Shown here piece by piece: positions 8,508 through 16,856 of a stretch of 33,330 bases of DNA (position 1 is the stretch's first letter; the number at the start of each line of letters is the position of its first letter). The translations under genes and the position numbers were made by a program. The stretch is from an uncultured Rhodobacterales bacterium. Lineage in GTDB: Bacteria > Pseudomonadota > Alphaproteobacteria > Rhodobacterales > Rhodobacteraceae. The DNA lies in contig CAIMWI010000068.1 in assembly GCA_903845215.1 (NCBI GenBank), forward strand, positions 1-33,330, given 5' to 3'. Below the pieces are notes generated by a model. It did not search any database. It saw nothing but the letters and a program-made list of their open reading frames with translations, and was not told the DNA's origin.

Positions 8508-9665
8508 ATGTCTTACACAGCCGAAAAACCCACAGCTTGTTTGGCCCTTGCCGATGGCACGCTGTTTTTCGGCCATGGCTTTGGCGCGCAAGGTGAGACG
8601 GTGGCCGAGCTGGTCTTTAACACCGCCATGACCGGCTATCAGGAAATTATGACAGACCCCTCTTACGCGGGCCAAGTGGTGACCTTTACCTTCCCGCATA
8701 TCGGCAACACCGGCATCACCGACGAAGACGATGAAACATCAACACCCGTGGCTGCGGGTATGGTCGTGAAATGGGACCCGACCGAGCCGTCGAACTGGCG
8801 CGCCACCGGGGATCTGGTGGCGTGGATGGCTGCCAAAGGTCGGATCGGCATTGGCGGGCTTGACACCCGCCGCCTGACCCGTGCCATTCGCCAGCAAGGG
8901 GCCCCGCATGTGGCGCTGGCCCATGATCCTTCGGGAAATTTCGACATCGCCAAGTTGGTGGCCAAGGCGCGCGCTTGGAAGGGACTCGTTGGGCTTGATC
9001 TGGCCAAGGATGTGTCTTGTGCACAATCTTACCGCTGGGACGAGCAGCTTTGGGCTTGGCCCGAAGGCTATACCAAGCGCCAAGGCCCGGGTCTGCGGGT
9101 TGTGGCTGTTGATTACGGGGCCAAGCGCAACATTTTGCGTTGTCTGGCTTCGGTAGGATGCGAGGTGACGGTGTTGCCCGCCTCTGCCACGGCAGAGGAT
9201 GTGTTGGCGCTGAACCCTGAAGGCGTGTTTTTATCGAACGGCCCGGGCGACCCTTCGGCGACGGGGGCCTATGCTGTACCGATGATAAAAGGCGTGTTGA
9301 AAGCCGATCTGCCGCTGTTTGGCATTTGCCTTGGCCACCAGATGCTGGCTTTGGCCTTGGGGGCCACCACAGTAAAGATGAACCACGGCCACCACGGGGC
9401 CAACCATCCGGTCAAAGACTTGACCACTGGCAAGGTTGAGATCACCTCGATGAACCACGGCTTTACAGTTGACAGCCAAACCTTGCCCAAAGGGGTCAGC
9501 GAAACCCATGTTAGCCTATTTGACGGGTCAAACTGTGGCATAGCGGTAGAAGGTAAGCCGATTTTCTCGGTGCAATATCACCCCGAAGCTTCGCCTGGAC
9601 CGCAGGACAGCTTTTATCTGTTCGAACGTTTTGCCCAAGCCATGCGTGCCCGGCGCGTGGCTTGA
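8508..9665 (+). CDS. carA: Carbamoyl-phosphate synthase small (glutaminase) subunit
   Basis: A 385-residue subunit that hydrolyses glutamine and passes ammonia to CarB for carbamoyl phosphate, feeding pyrimidine and arginine synthesis. The N-terminal CPSase_sm_chain domain (about 8-140) includes FNTAMTGYQEIMTDPSYAGQ. The class I glutamine amidotransferase domain (about 197-380) has nucleophile C274 in FGICLGHQ and the His358/Glu360 pair in QYHPEASPGP. The start ATG has GGAG eight bases upstream. carB is not adjacent: the next gene is a glycosyltransferase, so carA is separated from its partner here. Confidence 0.96.
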   Translation: MSYTAEKPTACLALADGTLFFGHGFGAQGETVAELVFNTAMTGYQEIMTDPSYAGQVVTFTFPHIGNTGITDEDDETSTPVAAGMVVKWDPTEPSNWRATGDLVAWMAAKGRIGIGGLDTRRLTRAIRQQGAPHVALAHDPSGNFDIAKLVAKARAWKGLVGLDLAKDVSCAQSYRWDEQLWAWPEGYTKRQGPGLRVVAVDYGAKRNILRCLASVGCEVTVLPASATAEDVLALNPEGVFLSNGPGDPSATGAYAVPMIKGVLKADLPLFGICLGHQMLALALGATTVKMNHGHHGANHPVKDLTTGKVEITSMNHGFTVDSQTLPKGVSETHVSLFDGSNCGIAVEGKPIFSVQYHPEASPGPQDSFYLFERFAQAMRARRVA

Positions 9666-9729
9666 TGGTGGGCTGCAAGGCAGGTCATTTCCATTTAGAC
9701 GCGATATAGATGTGAATTTTACGATTTCT

Positions 9730-9751
9730 TTAATCTGATCTTAACCTTAAC
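9730..9751 (+). promoter_or_regulatory. CtrA-type binding site upstream of the glycosyltransferase
   Basis: TTAATCTGATCTTAAC (9730-9745) is an exact TTAA-N7-TTAAC, the full CtrA consensus of alphaproteobacteria, and a further TTAAC half-site follows at 9747-9751. It lies 50-70 bases upstream of the start at 9799 in an AT-rich pocket of an otherwise GC-rich region. CtrA control of the gene is inferred; no experiment is implied. Confidence 0.65.
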
Positions 9752-9798
9752 GCGGTGATCCTCGCCGAAAGGCCCCCCCATGGGCCCAAGGGGATTTA

Positions 9799-11724
9799 AT
9801 GTCGATCGCGCAGCGTATGCCCACCTTGCGACCCAGCTTAGTGGCCTATCCGTCAGGCCAAAGGATACTTCACCCCTTTCGCCCCGAACCTGCGCCCGGC
9901 ACCCCGCCTGACGCCGACGAAGGCGAACAGCGCTTGGCGACCACATTGCTGCGCGATGGCCTTGTGCCGCCCCACCAGCTATTGGCCGCCCTAGCCCATG
10001 TGAACGATGGCCCATCTCATCGCCTGATCGAGGTTCTGCGAGAGCGCAATTGGATCGACGAAGCATCTCTTTTTGCCGCTTTGCAACGACAGACGGGCCT
10101 TGGGCGCGCTGATTTGGCAGCGCCGTTTGATCCTGGCCTTATGGACCGCTTGGGTGTGACATTTTGCCTGACCGAACGCATGCTGCCACTGCGAAGCATG
10201 GGGCGGGCCACCCTTATCGCCGCCGCAAATCCTAACAGTTTTTTACGGCACCAGCGCAAGTTGTCAGAGGTTTTTGGCCAAGTTCTGCCTAGCCTTGCCC
10301 CCTCTTCGCAGATCGAGGCGCGGATATTGGCCGCCCGCGGCCCCGCGTTGGCACTGGCGGCCGAAATGACGGTGCCAGCACATCTTTCATGCCGCACCTA
10401 CCGCAAGGCCAGCCGTGCCACCTTGTGGCTTTTGGCGCTGGGTGCGGGGCTGGGGTTGTTGGCCATGACGCCGGTGTTGTGGGTTTTGACACTGTGGGCG
10501 GTGCTGACGCTGGCCTTTTCGACGGGGCTAAAACTTGCGGCCTTTGTCGCCAGTTTGCGCGCCCCCCTGACCGAGGCCCCCAACCGCGCGCATTTGGCGC
10601 GGTTGCCCACCGTTTCGATCCTTGTGGCCCTCTACAAAGAAAGCGATATCGCCGCACGTTTGGTCCAACGCTTGGGGCGCCTAGACTATCCTCAGGCTTT
10701 GTTGGATGTCGTCTTGGTGGTGGAAGAGGAAGACAGCCTTACCCGAGACGCCCTCGCACGCGCGGGTCTGCCAGGGTGGATGCGCGTGGTGGTCACACCC
10801 AAGGGCAAGGTCAAAACCAAGCCGCGCGCTTTGAACCATGCCCTGACGCAATGCTATGGCACCATCGTGGGCGTCTATGATGCCGAAGATGCGCCCGCCC
10901 CCGACCAGATCCGCAAAGTGGTGGACCACTTTGCGCAAAGGGGGCCCAAGGTGGCCTGCCTGCAAGGCGCGCTTGATTTTTACAACCCCACCAAAACATG
11001 GCTGGCCCGCTGCTTTACGCTGGAATATGGCAGCTGGTTCCGCGTGGTATTGCCCGGCTTGCAGCGCTTGGGCCTGCCGCTGCCCTTGGGCGGCACCACC
11101 CTATTTTTCCGCCGCGAAGTGCTGGAAAAACTAGGGGGATGGGATGCCTACAACGTCACCGAAGACGCCGATCTGGGGATTCGGTTGGCCCGCTCCGGAT
11201 ATCGCACGGAAATTCTTGCCTCTACCACGATGGAAGAGGCCACCTGCCATGCGCTGCCTTGGGTCAAACAACGCTCACGCTGGATCAAGGGCTATATGAT
11301 GACCTATATCACCCATATGCGCACCCCTGCCCGCTTGTTCCGCGATCTGGGGGCTTACGGTTTTTTGGGCTTTCAAATCTTGTTCTTGGGCTCCATCAGC
11401 CAAGCGCTGCTGGCCCCGGTGCTTTGGTCGTTCTGGGGTTTTTGCCTTGGGCTTGGACACCCTTTATCGTGGGATTTAAGCTATCAATCACTTGTCTTTA
11501 TCACGCTGGTTTTCATGGGGTGCGAGGCATTGAACGTGGCGATTGGTTTGGTTGGCTTGCGACGATCTGGGCAAAAGATCGCGCCCTTTTGGGTGCCCAC
11601 GCTGGCACTGTATTTTCCACTGCAAACCTTTGCCGCCTATAAGGCCGCCTACGAGATGTTGGTTAAGCCGTTCTTTTGGGACAAAACCTCGCACGGGGCG
11701 TTTCACCAAGCGCCCCGTTTTTAG
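9799..11724 (+). CDS. Membrane glycosyltransferase family 2 with T2SSE_N-like N-terminal domain
   Basis: A 641-residue fusion. Residues about 42-180 resemble the N-terminal domain of type II secretion ATPases (T2SSE_N/MshEN: LLRDGLVPPHQLLAAL, RQTGLGRADL), the domain that binds cyclic di-GMP in some relatives. Two membrane helices follow (about 208-250). The GT2 catalytic domain (about 268-500) has the DAED (361-364) and TEDADLG (454-460) acidic motifs and QRSRW (491-495), the cellulose-synthase-like set for processive sugar transfer. More helices lie between about 510 and 620. It probably makes a surface or capsule polysaccharide at the inner membrane. The start has AAGGGG five bases upstream. 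A CtrA box sits in its promoter region and its 3' end is built into a terminator. Sugar donor and product are unknown. Confidence 0.88.
   Translation: MSIAQRMPTLRPSLVAYPSGQRILHPFRPEPAPGTPPDADEGEQRLATTLLRDGLVPPHQLLAALAHVNDGPSHRLIEVLRERNWIDEASLFAALQRQTGLGRADLAAPFDPGLMDRLGVTFCLTERMLPLRSMGRATLIAAANPNSFLRHQRKLSEVFGQVLPSLAPSSQIEARILAARGPALALAAEMTVPAHLSCRTYRKASRATLWLLALGAGLGLLAMTPVLWVLTLWAVLTLAFSTGLKLAAFVASLRAPLTEAPNRAHLARLPTVSILVALYKESDIAARLVQRLGRLDYPQALLDVVLVVEEEDSLTRDALARAGLPGWMRVVVTPKGKVKTKPRALNHALTQCYGTIVGVYDAEDAPAPDQIRKVVDHFAQRGPKVACLQGALDFYNPTKTWLARCFTLEYGSWFRVVLPGLQRLGLPLPLGGTTLFFRREVLEKLGGWDAYNVTEDADLGIRLARSGYRTEILASTTMEEATCHALPWVKQRSRWIKGYMMTYITHMRTPARLFRDLGAYGFLGFQILFLGSISQALLAPVLWSFWGFCLGLGHPLSWDLSYQSLVFITLVFMGCEALNVAIGLVGLRRSGQKIAPFWVPTLALYFPLQTFAAYKAAYEMLVKPFFWDKTSHGAFHQAPRF
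11693..11722 (+). terminator. Terminator overlapping the glycosyltransferase 3' end
   Basis: ACGGGGCG (11693-11700) pairs with CGCCCCGT (11711-11718), then TTTTT. The hairpin encodes the last ten or so residues and the T-run supplies the first base of the TAG stop. It also lies at the end of the convergent GntR gene. Confidence 0.8.
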
Positions 11725-12356
11725 CGCATTTTCAAGGCGCCCGCATCCACCCGCAGGCGGGTTTCATATGCCTTTGAGATATGTGCTCTCAAAGCCTCAT
11801 AAGCGGCATCGCCATCGCGGGCCGCAATCGCAGCCACGATCCCATCATGTTCGGCCAGCGCGGGGACATCGCGGCCAACGGCTGCAAACGAGGTGTTGGT
11901 CATAAAGGCCATCGAACGGTGCACCAGATCAAGTTGCTGCACCAAAAAGCGGTTGTGGCTGGCCAAGTGAATTTGCTTGTGAAACCGTTTGTTGGCGCGC
12001 GAAAGTGCCCGCGGATCACCGCCCAAAAGGGCCTTATCCTCGGCCACCATAGATTGCAAAACGCGCACCTCCTCCTCGGTCGCATGGCGGGCGGCCAAAC
12101 GTGCGGCCAAGCCTTCCAACTCGGTGCGCACGGCGTAAAGTTCGGCCAGTTGGTTGTGATCTAACGAGGCCACGATCAAACTGCGCCCATCGCGGGTCAG
12201 CATGGCTTGGGTTTCCATACGCTGCAACGCCTCGCGCACGGGGGTGCGGCTAACACCGAAGCGATCCGCAAGTTCAGATTCCACCAAACGATCACCGGGT
12301 TTGTAAAGCCCGGCCTCAATCGCCTCAAGGATCAATGTATAGGCGTCTTTGGCCAT
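11721..12356 (-). CDS. GntR family transcriptional regulator, FCD (FadR-type) subfamily
   Basis: A 211-residue DNA-binding regulator. The winged helix-turn-helix occupies about residues 1-62 (GDRLVESELADRFGVSRTPVREALQRMETQAML is spread over the recognition region). The C-terminal all-helical FCD ligand domain follows (about 70-195), with LRTELEG-type and FHKQIHLASHN segments; the His in FHKQIH and the later AEHDGIVAAIAARD histidine fit the usual metal/ligand site. Such proteins sense organic acids, but the ligand cannot be told here. The start ATG has GAGGGG upstream. It overlaps the convergent glycosyltransferase by four bases and is divergent from a HAD gene 92 bases away. Confidence 0.88.
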   Translation of the reverse strand: MAKDAYTLILEAIEAGLYKPGDRLVESELADRFGVSRTPVREALQRMETQAMLTRDGRSLIVASLDHNQLAELYAVRTELEGLAARLAARHATEEEVRVLQSMVAEDKALLGGDPRALSRANKRFHKQIHLASHNRFLVQQLDLVHRSMAFMTNTSFAAVGRDVPALAEHDGIVAAIAARDGDAAYEALRAHISKAYETRLRVDAGALKMR

Positions 12357-12369
12357 AGGAACCCCTCAA

Positions 12370-12382
12370 CTTTGCACCAAAG
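12370..12382. promoter_or_regulatory. Small palindrome at the GntR promoter
   Basis: CTTTG-CAC-CAAAG is a perfect palindrome 14 bases upstream of the GntR start. The size and place fit an autoregulatory operator of an FCD regulator, but it only loosely resembles the FadR-type consensus. Confidence 0.35.
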
Positions 12383-12448
12383 CCTAGCGAAGCACAGCCA
12401 AAGGCACAACCCATGGACGCCAATCCCCAAGCGGGGTAGTAATGCCCT

Positions 12449-13090
12449 ATGCGCGATGATTTCTTGCACGTCAAAACTTGGGTCTTTGACCTTGATAACA
12501 CGCTTTACCCGCCGCAGTTTCGCCTGTTCGACCAGATCGAGGTGAAGATGACGGCTTGGGTGATGCGCGAGCTTGGCGTCGGTGCGACCGAAGCCAATCG
12601 CCTGCGCCAGCAGTATTGGGACACCTATGGGACGACCTTGGCAGGACTGATGCGCGAACATGGCGCTGACCCTGCCCCCTATCTGAGCGAAGTGCATGAC
12701 ATCGACTTTAGTGTGCTGCCAGCCGATCCGCCCTTGGCCGCAGCCATTGCCGCCCTGCCAGGTCGGCGGATTGTCTACACCAACGGCAGCGCGCCCTATG
12801 CGCATCAGGTGCTAAAGGCGCGCGGGTTATCTGGCCTGTTTGACGCGGTTTATGGCATTGAAGAAGCGGGCTTTTTGCCAAAACCGGAACGGGCCGCCTA
12901 TGAAGCGATCTTTGCCATCGATGGGCTTGATGCGCAAAAAGCTGCGATGTTCGAAGATGATGCGCGCAATCTAGCAGCCCCCCATGCGATGGGAATGCGC
13001 ACCGTTTATGTGGCGCCCAAGCCCCTTAAGGCGCTGCATATCCACCACCACACGGACGATCTGGCAGGATTTCTTACAAAAGTGATCTGA
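12449..13090 (+). CDS. HAD-superfamily pyrimidine 5'-nucleotidase-like hydrolase
   Basis: A 213-residue cytoplasmic phosphatase. HAD motif I is DLDNTLYPP (14-22, nucleophile Asp then general acid Asp), motif II is the YTNGS block (about 109-113), motif III the lysine in FLPKPERAAYEAI, and motif IV FEDDARNL. The DLDNTLYP form and the small helical cap match the yeast Sdt1 / bacterial pyrimidine 5'-nucleotidase group, so a UMP/CMP-type substrate is likely but not proven. It lies 54 bases upstream of the UbiH-family gene on the same strand; the two may share a message but have no obvious functional link. Confidence 0.85.
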   Translation: MRDDFLHVKTWVFDLDNTLYPPQFRLFDQIEVKMTAWVMRELGVGATEANRLRQQYWDTYGTTLAGLMREHGADPAPYLSEVHDIDFSVLPADPPLAAAIAALPGRRIVYTNGSAPYAHQVLKARGLSGLFDAVYGIEEAGFLPKPERAAYEAIFAIDGLDAQKAAMFEDDARNLAAPHAMGMRTVYVAPKPLKALHIHHHTDDLAGFLTKVI

Positions 13091-13144
13091 ACCCTTCGCT
13101 TTGGCCGCCGCGCGCCTTAGATATCAGTTGAACACAGGTGAGCC

Positions 13145-14335
13145 ATGCGCAAAACAACAGATATCCTGATTTCGGGCGGCGGTGTTGCGGGCCTGACGGC
13201 GGCGGCAGCTTTTGGAGCGGCGGGGTTTGACGTGACCTGCGTCGAGCCCACGCCACCCGTGACACAGGCCGCGGCGCCCGGGGCAGATCTGCGCACAACG
13301 GCCTTCCTGACACCCTCGATCGCCGTGCTAGAAGCCGCTGGCCTGTGGCATCGTCTTGCCCCACAGGCCACCGCTTTGCAAATCATGCGCATTGTCGATG
13401 CGGGGGGGAAACGGCAAGAACCACGCCAGATCAAAGATTTTGACGCGCGCGAAATGTCAGACCAACCCTTTGGCTGGAACCTGCCCAACTGGCTTTTGCG
13501 CCGCGAGATGCTGGCCCGTCTGGAAGAGATGCCCAATGTCGCCTTGCGCACTGGCGTGGCAACGACAGCCCTTCTGACCCGCGAGGACGCGGCTTTGGTC
13601 ACCTTGTCAGACGGCGGGCAAGTGGCGGCGCAGTTGGTCGTGGCGGCGGATGGGCGCAGTTCGACCATGCGCGCGGCCGCAGGCATTGGTGTCAAAACCT
13701 TGCGCTACGGGCAAAAGGCGTTGACCTTCGCCGTTACCCATCTGGTGCCCCACCAGAATATCTCGACAGAAATCCACCGCTCGGGCGGGCCCTTCACGCT
13801 GGTGCCCCTGCCCGATATTGACGGCAAGCCCGCCTCTGCCGTGGTCTGGATGGAGCGCGGGCCCGAAGCCCAGCGCCTCTTCGCTTTGTCAGAGGCCGAT
13901 TTTGAGGCCGAGATCAATGCACGCTCGTGCCTGATCTTGGGGCCGCTGACCTTGGCCTCTAAACGGATGGTCTGGCCCATGATCGCGCAACTTGCCCATG
14001 CCATGTCAGGCCAGCGCGTGGCACTGATGGCCGAAGCGGCCCATGTTGTGCCCCCCATCGGCGCACAGGGTTTGAACATGAGCTTGGCCGATTTGGCCTG
14101 TCTGCTGGAATTGGCAAAAAGCCACCCTTTGGGCAGCCCCCAAATGCTGCAAGCCTATCACCGCCGCAGGCACGCCGAGGTCACAGCCCGCGTGTTGGGA
14201 ATAGACGCGCTGAACCGCGCCTCGATGGCAGAGGCCCCTTTGCTGCGCGATTTGCGGGCTGCAGGGTTGAACCTGCTGCACGGCTTTGCGCCCTTACGGC
14301 GCACCCTGATGCGGGCGGGATTGGGCCTACGCTGA
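13145..14335 (+). CDS. UbiH/UbiF-family FAD-dependent hydroxylase
   Basis: A 396-residue flavoprotein monooxygenase. The dinucleotide-binding motif is GGGVAGL (11-17), with Glu34 ending the second strand. The DG motif is VAADGRSSTMR (166-176). The second FAD motif reads MAEAAHVVPPIGAQGLN (295-311), where most relatives have GDAAH; the following PPIGAQGLN is intact. DLRTTAFLTPS at 48-58 is typical of the ubiquinone hydroxylases. It probably hydroxylates the ring of a ubiquinone precursor at the inner membrane; which carbon cannot be decided. The start ATG has AGGTGAG upstream. It is convergent with the GH3 gene. Confidence 0.87.
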   Translation: MRKTTDILISGGGVAGLTAAAAFGAAGFDVTCVEPTPPVTQAAAPGADLRTTAFLTPSIAVLEAAGLWHRLAPQATALQIMRIVDAGGKRQEPRQIKDFDAREMSDQPFGWNLPNWLLRREMLARLEEMPNVALRTGVATTALLTREDAALVTLSDGGQVAAQLVVAADGRSSTMRAAAGIGVKTLRYGQKALTFAVTHLVPHQNISTEIHRSGGPFTLVPLPDIDGKPASAVVWMERGPEAQRLFALSEADFEAEINARSCLILGPLTLASKRMVWPMIAQLAHAMSGQRVALMAEAAHVVPPIGAQGLNMSLADLACLLELAKSHPLGSPQMLQAYHRRRHAEVTARVLGIDALNRASMAEAPLLRDLRAAGLNLLHGFAPLRRTLMRAGLGLR

Positions 14336-14357
14336 CATTGCCCATCATAGAGGATAG

Positions 14358-14384
14358 GGCCAAGCGCCTTGCGGGCGTGTGGCC
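14358..14384. terminator. Possible imperfect hairpin between convergent ubiH-like and GH3 genes
   Basis: GGCCAAGCGCC can pair with GGGCGTGTGGCC across a TTGC-type loop, with mismatches. It lies in the 62-base gap between two convergent stops. No T-run on plus; on minus it is downstream of the GH3 stop. Weak support. Confidence 0.3.
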
Positions 14385-14397
14385 TGCTTAACCCTTC

Positions 14398-16059
14398 TTA
14401 ATAGCGTGCGTCAGGCAGGCCACAAAAAGCGTCGATCGGGCTGTGGTGGTTCCACGGCGCGCGGCCCAACAAACATTCGACCACGGCGCGCTGCATTGTT
14501 GGCATCGTGGCATAGGCATTGACGTAAGCAGGCGCACGCGGCGCATCATACAAGTAATAGGGATAGCCAAAGGAGATCATGAGGGTCGGTATCTCATGCC
14601 AATGCCGCGCCATCGCCGCCTCAAAGCTTTCGGTGATCTTCAGCCAATCGAGGAAAATTCTGCCCCGTGTTAGCAAGGTTTCCTCGCCAAAAAGGTAAAT
14701 CATCAGGTCGTAATCGCCAGCATTGGGTTGGGTTTGCGCATTGTGCAACGTCACATCAAGCCCTTCGGCCCTAAGCATATCGGGCAGATCAAAGGGGATA
14801 GCATGGGCAAAGAAGGGCACAAGGATGCCTGACGTCACCACCAAGACACGCTTGTGCTTGGCCAAAGACAGCGGCAACAGCCCGTGCACATCCTTCACCA
14901 AGGTCGGTGCGCGCTGGGTGATCTCTTGCGCAATAACCGCATTTTCGGGCCGCGCCAGCGCCGCCTTGTCTACCTTGGCCACACCCTTATGCAGCCCCGC
15001 CCAAGCCTTTAAGCCCAAGATGCGGGTCAAGGCGGCATCCAACCTTTCGGCACTGATGCGACCATCGGCCACCGCCGCCGTAATCAGCGCCACATCTGCC
15101 ACCGCATCGCGCGAAAACAAGATGATGTCGCAGCCGTTTTCGATGACCTCTGGCAGCATTATGTCACGAGAGGCCCAAGACCCAAAACCCGCCATGGGCG
15201 TGGCATCTGACACAATCAGCCCGTTAAACCCCAATTGCCCGCGCAAAAGATCAAGGTTCAAGGCCTTTGACACGGCAGCAGGGCGATAGGCCTCGACGCC
15301 TGCGTCGGGGTTTTGCGCCAGAATAAACGATGGCAAGGCGATATGGGCAGACATCACCGACATCACCCCTTGGTCAATTGCCGCGCGGTACAAGCGGCCA
15401 AAACGCGCCTCCCATTCGGGCATCGACAAAGGGTTGATCGTGGTAAGCAAATGCTGATCGCGGTCATCATACCCTTCACCCGGCCAGTGCTTCACCGTCG
15501 CAGCCACCCCTGCCGACTGAAAGACATCTATCTGCGCCAGGGCTTGCGCTTGGATATCATCAACGGAAGACCCAAATCCCCGTGTGGCGACAATGGCGCT
15601 GCGAAAGGCGTGGTTGATGTCAATCACCGGAGTGAAAGACCAATTGATCCCAATAGCGCGCGCCTCTTGTGCCATGATGCGGCTGATGGTGCGGCTGGCT
15701 TGCAGGTCGTTCACAGCAGCCAAAGCCAAAGGATTGGGCACTTGGGTTCCAACGGCCAGCGACATCCGGCTGCCCTCTAAATCGGCCGAGATGAACAGGG
15801 GCACTTTGGCCGAACCCTGCAGCGTGTCAACGAAACGGGCCTCAAACTCGATATCAGGCGAAAAATTGCGCGTGATCCCCGCAGGTTTCAGCTGGGCCAG
15901 CAACGCCAATTCATCTGGATTTTGACCCATCGAATGAAACACAAACAACTGGCCGATTTTTTCAGCTAGGGTCATCTGCGCCTTGGTAGAGATGACCCAA
16001 TCAATTGCGGCCTGATCCAGACCAAAGGGGGCTGCGCGTAAAAGGTCAGTGTTCGTCAT
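14398..16059 (-). CDS. Glycoside hydrolase family 3 (NagZ-like N-acetylhexosaminidase), two-domain
   Basis: A 553-residue enzyme without a signal peptide. The GH3 barrel domain (about 25-330) carries KHWPGEG (190-196), the D-x-H pair D201/H203 that acts as acid-base dyad in NagZ enzymes, and the likely nucleophile D285 in IVSDATPM. A second domain (about 370-530) follows, as in the Bacillus two-domain NagZ. Canonical NagZ reads PGHG; here it is PGEG, and the usual DQEGG is DLEGS, so substrate preference may differ from beta-N-acetylglucosaminides of peptidoglycan. I chose ATG at 16059: AAGGA lies five bases upstream, while an upstream extension has no ribosome site. It is convergent with the ubiH-like gene and borders the decayed zone. 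Confidence 0.85.
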   Translation of the reverse strand: MTNTDLLRAAPFGLDQAAIDWVISTKAQMTLAEKIGQLFVFHSMGQNPDELALLAQLKPAGITRNFSPDIEFEARFVDTLQGSAKVPLFISADLEGSRMSLAVGTQVPNPLALAAVNDLQASRTISRIMAQEARAIGINWSFTPVIDINHAFRSAIVATRGFGSSVDDIQAQALAQIDVFQSAGVAATVKHWPGEGYDDRDQHLLTTINPLSMPEWEARFGRLYRAAIDQGVMSVMSAHIALPSFILAQNPDAGVEAYRPAAVSKALNLDLLRGQLGFNGLIVSDATPMAGFGSWASRDIMLPEVIENGCDIILFSRDAVADVALITAAVADGRISAERLDAALTRILGLKAWAGLHKGVAKVDKAALARPENAVIAQEITQRAPTLVKDVHGLLPLSLAKHKRVLVVTSGILVPFFAHAIPFDLPDMLRAEGLDVTLHNAQTQPNAGDYDLMIYLFGEETLLTRGRIFLDWLKITESFEAAMARHWHEIPTLMISFGYPYYLYDAPRAPAYVNAYATMPTMQRAVVECLLGRAPWNHHSPIDAFCGLPDARY

Positions 16060-16166
16060 GACAATCCTTGGGAATCGCTGAAGCTGTGCACCAATAGACC
16101 CTGATCGCCGCACTTTGCAAAGCCCACACTGGCCAGATTGCAGGGTGCAAGGAGGTAATCGAAAGA

Positions 16167-16618
16167 ATGGCGATGGGAACGTTTTGTTTTGCGGATGGCT
16201 GGGCAGAAACGTCTGGGATCAGACCTTTTTTGGTGACCAAAGAGCCTGCTGCACAAATCCCACAAGCGATCCACTTTGTGGTTTGGTTGTACGACATGAG
16301 AGGGATAAGCCAAGCACACAGATCGGCGTACAAGACCCTCAATCGGCTCTCAGCCAACGGGGCGTTTAAGGGCCAAGGCAATGTCGATGGAATACATCGA
16401 CCTTCGGGGGACGCGATCCCGATGCCCTGAAAAACCTGATCCAGTTTGTGGAAGACGACCCGCAGCGATTTGATGCTCCCTATGGCCTTGTGCGGCCAAC
16501 CCTGACAATCACCGACGAAAAAACAGGCCCCGAAAACAAGATCATCCAGCGTCAATTCGTTGCCACGTTCAATCGGGCTAGGGCAACAGGCCTATCCCCT
16601 TTCAGGCCGGACCCGTAG
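16167..16618 (+). pseudogene. Broken gene of unknown function, frameshifted
   Basis: A strong AAGGAGGT (16149-16156) precedes ATG at 16167, and a frame reads 87 codons to a stop at 16430. A different frame is open and protein-like from about 16382 to a TAG at 16616-16618 (for example LIQFVEDDPQRFDAPYGLV). A third frame starting MSMEYIDLRG joins it if one G is removed from the G5 run at 16406-16410. The simplest reading is one gene with at least one indel. No family is recognised. A sequencing error in the homopolymer would be an alternative for that one break only. Confidence 0.5.
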
Positions 16619-16639
16619 GTTTTATGACTTGCGTGATCG

Positions 16640-16856
16640 GGCTATTTGGATGAGGATCGTCATCACCCTAGAAAAGCAAAGATCTTCAACCTTGCCAAGA
16701 ACGCTGACACTTTGATCGCACAGATCGAGAGATTTAACCAATAGACCTACCTTTGTCAAAAATGATGTCAAAGAACTTGCCACGCTTTGGAAAGTGAGAG
16801 ATGCTGCAAATGAACGGAATGAACATATTGAAACGCACCTCACAGTTTTTCTATGA
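16640..16856 (+). pseudogene. Second decayed coding fragment, unknown function
   Basis: Protein-like pieces continue in different frames: KIFNLAKNADTLIAQIERF ends at TAG 16742-16744, and the next frame resumes at once with FVKNDVKELATLWKVRDAAN and runs to 16856, overlapping the start of the next gene. Together they look like one helical protein with a frameshift near 16742. No family is recognised and no clean start is visible. Confidence 0.4.

Noticed and set aside
16046..16555. Minus-strand frame of 169 codons upstream of the GH3 gene
   Set aside because: The plus strand shows better protein-like frames with a strong ribosome site; the minus frame is rich in Cys, Trp and Ile without motifs and ends inside the GH3 start region.
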